Source of the DNA: Nocardia amamiensis
GTDB taxonomy: Bacteria > Actinomycetota > Actinomycetes > Mycobacteriales > Mycobacteriaceae
NCBI RefSeq assembly: GCF_015477605.1
Contig: NZ_JADLQX010000015.1
Span: forward strand, 62,001-126,000
DNA length: 64,000 bases
Direction of reading: 5' to 3'
Below the pieces are notes generated by a model. It did no database searches. It saw only the letters and a list, made by a program, of their open reading frames with translations, and was not told the origin of the DNA. The position numbers and the translations under genes are program-made. The stretch's first letter is position 1, and each line of letters begins with the position of its first letter. This document shows positions 63,543-64,000 of this stretch, in pieces.

Positions 63543-64000
63543 GTGGCGGAACGCCTCACTGTGCGCGGAGCTCGGGAGCACAACCTGAAGGGGGTCGATC
63601 TCGACCTGCCCCGCGACAGTCTCATCGTGTTCACCGGTCTGTCCGGCTCGGGCAAGTCGAGTTTGGCCTTCGACACGATCTTCGCGGAAGGGCAGCGGCG
63701 CTACGTCGAGTCGCTGTCGGCCTACGCGCGCCAGTTCCTCGGCCAGATGGACAAGCCCGACGTCGACTTCATCGAGGGTCTCTCGCCCGCGGTCTCGATC
63801 GACCAGAAGTCGACCAACCGCAATCCCCGTTCGACCGTGGGGACCATCACCGAGGTGTACGACTACCTGCGTCTGCTCTACGCACGCGCGGGCACCCCGC
63901 ACTGCCCGGTCTGCGGTGAGCTGATCGCCAAGCAGACGCCACAGCAGATCGTCGACCAGGTGCTCGCCATGGAGGAGGGCATCCGCTTCCAAGTGCTCGC
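63543..64000 (+). CDS. uvrA: Excinuclease ABC subunit A (3' truncated by window edge)
   Basis: UvrA recognises DNA damage and loads UvrB. The GTG at 63543 follows AAGGAGAAGGG. The visible ~152 residues include Walker A FTGLSGSGKSSLAFDTIFAEG and GQRRYVESLSAYARQFLGQM, IEGLSPAVSIDQKSTNRNPR, and the first Cys-x2-Cys zinc motif HCPVCGE. The rest of the gene lies beyond the window. It pairs functionally with uvrB at 50845. Confidence 0.97.
   Translation, partial: MAERLTVRGAREHNLKGVDLDLPRDSLIVFTGLSGSGKSSLAFDTIFAEGQRRYVESLSAYARQFLGQMDKPDVDFIEGLSPAVSIDQKSTNRNPRSTVGTITEVYDYLRLLYARAGTPHCPVCGELIAKQTPQQIVDQVLAMEEGIRFQVL

Overview
The window is high-GC actinobacterial DNA with many GTG starts. Its backbone follows the Mycobacterium tuberculosis gene order hisF-hisI ... 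peroxiredoxin-trpE-(membrane protein)-trpC-trpB-trpA-lgt ... pyk-tesB ... pdtaR ... polA ... rpsA ... coaE ... uvrB ... usp ... uvrA (roughly Rv1605 to Rv1638, from memory). Codon use, protein sequences and the added ABC-transporter and regulator genes suggest a Nocardia or a close relative. This is an inference; no 16S rRNA is present.

Layout. 1-1174: end of the histidine operon (hisF partial, hisI). 1181-3248: MarR regulator, small membrane protein, an array of five ~69-bp repeats and a Bcp-type peroxiredoxin divergent from trpE. 3406-8847: tryptophan genes trpE, a Trp-associated membrane protein, trpC, trpB, trpA, mostly overlapping by 4 nt. 9032-16183: lgt, TM2 protein, a polar amino-acid ABC binding protein and permease without an ATPase, pyk, tesB, a hypothetical gene and a low-molecular-weight tyrosine phosphatase. 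16184-17142: gene-poor stretch with a frameshifted small gene, diverged repeats and tRNA-Leu(CAA). 17365-28329: pdtaR, a branched-chain amino-acid ABC operon whose two ATPases are fused, a DUF885 protein and polA.

28530-40199 is an accessory block between polA and rpsA: beta-carbonic anhydrase, a stand-alone LeuA regulatory domain, thioredoxin, 2H phosphoesterase, an isocitrate/isopropylmalate-type dehydrogenase, a complete polar amino-acid ABC transporter, a LysR/FAD-oxidase pair, an SPFH plus ribbon-helix-helix operon and a methyltransferase. 40441-55863: rpsA, small regulator/enzyme pairs (TetR, SDR), coaE-GrpB fusion, ArsR/PPOX/SRPBCC operon, tandem DUF402 paralogs, uvrB, VOC/AraC/DoxX genes and a universal stress protein.

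56053-64000: HelD/HelR-type RNA polymerase motor, monooxygenase and diguanylate cyclase genes in a row, then a probable hypoxia/dormancy locus (a RafH-like tandem HPF-domain protein behind a near-consensus DosR box, and a DosS-like GAF histidine kinase), ending in the start of uvrA.

Themes. Several genes start 6-7 nt after a TAnnnT -10 box, indicating leaderless transcripts. Strong palindromes sit at regulator promoters, and long perfect hairpins serve as terminators or processing sites. No insertion sequence, prophage, CRISPR array or biosynthetic gene cluster was seen. All functional calls come from reading motifs by eye; no search was run.
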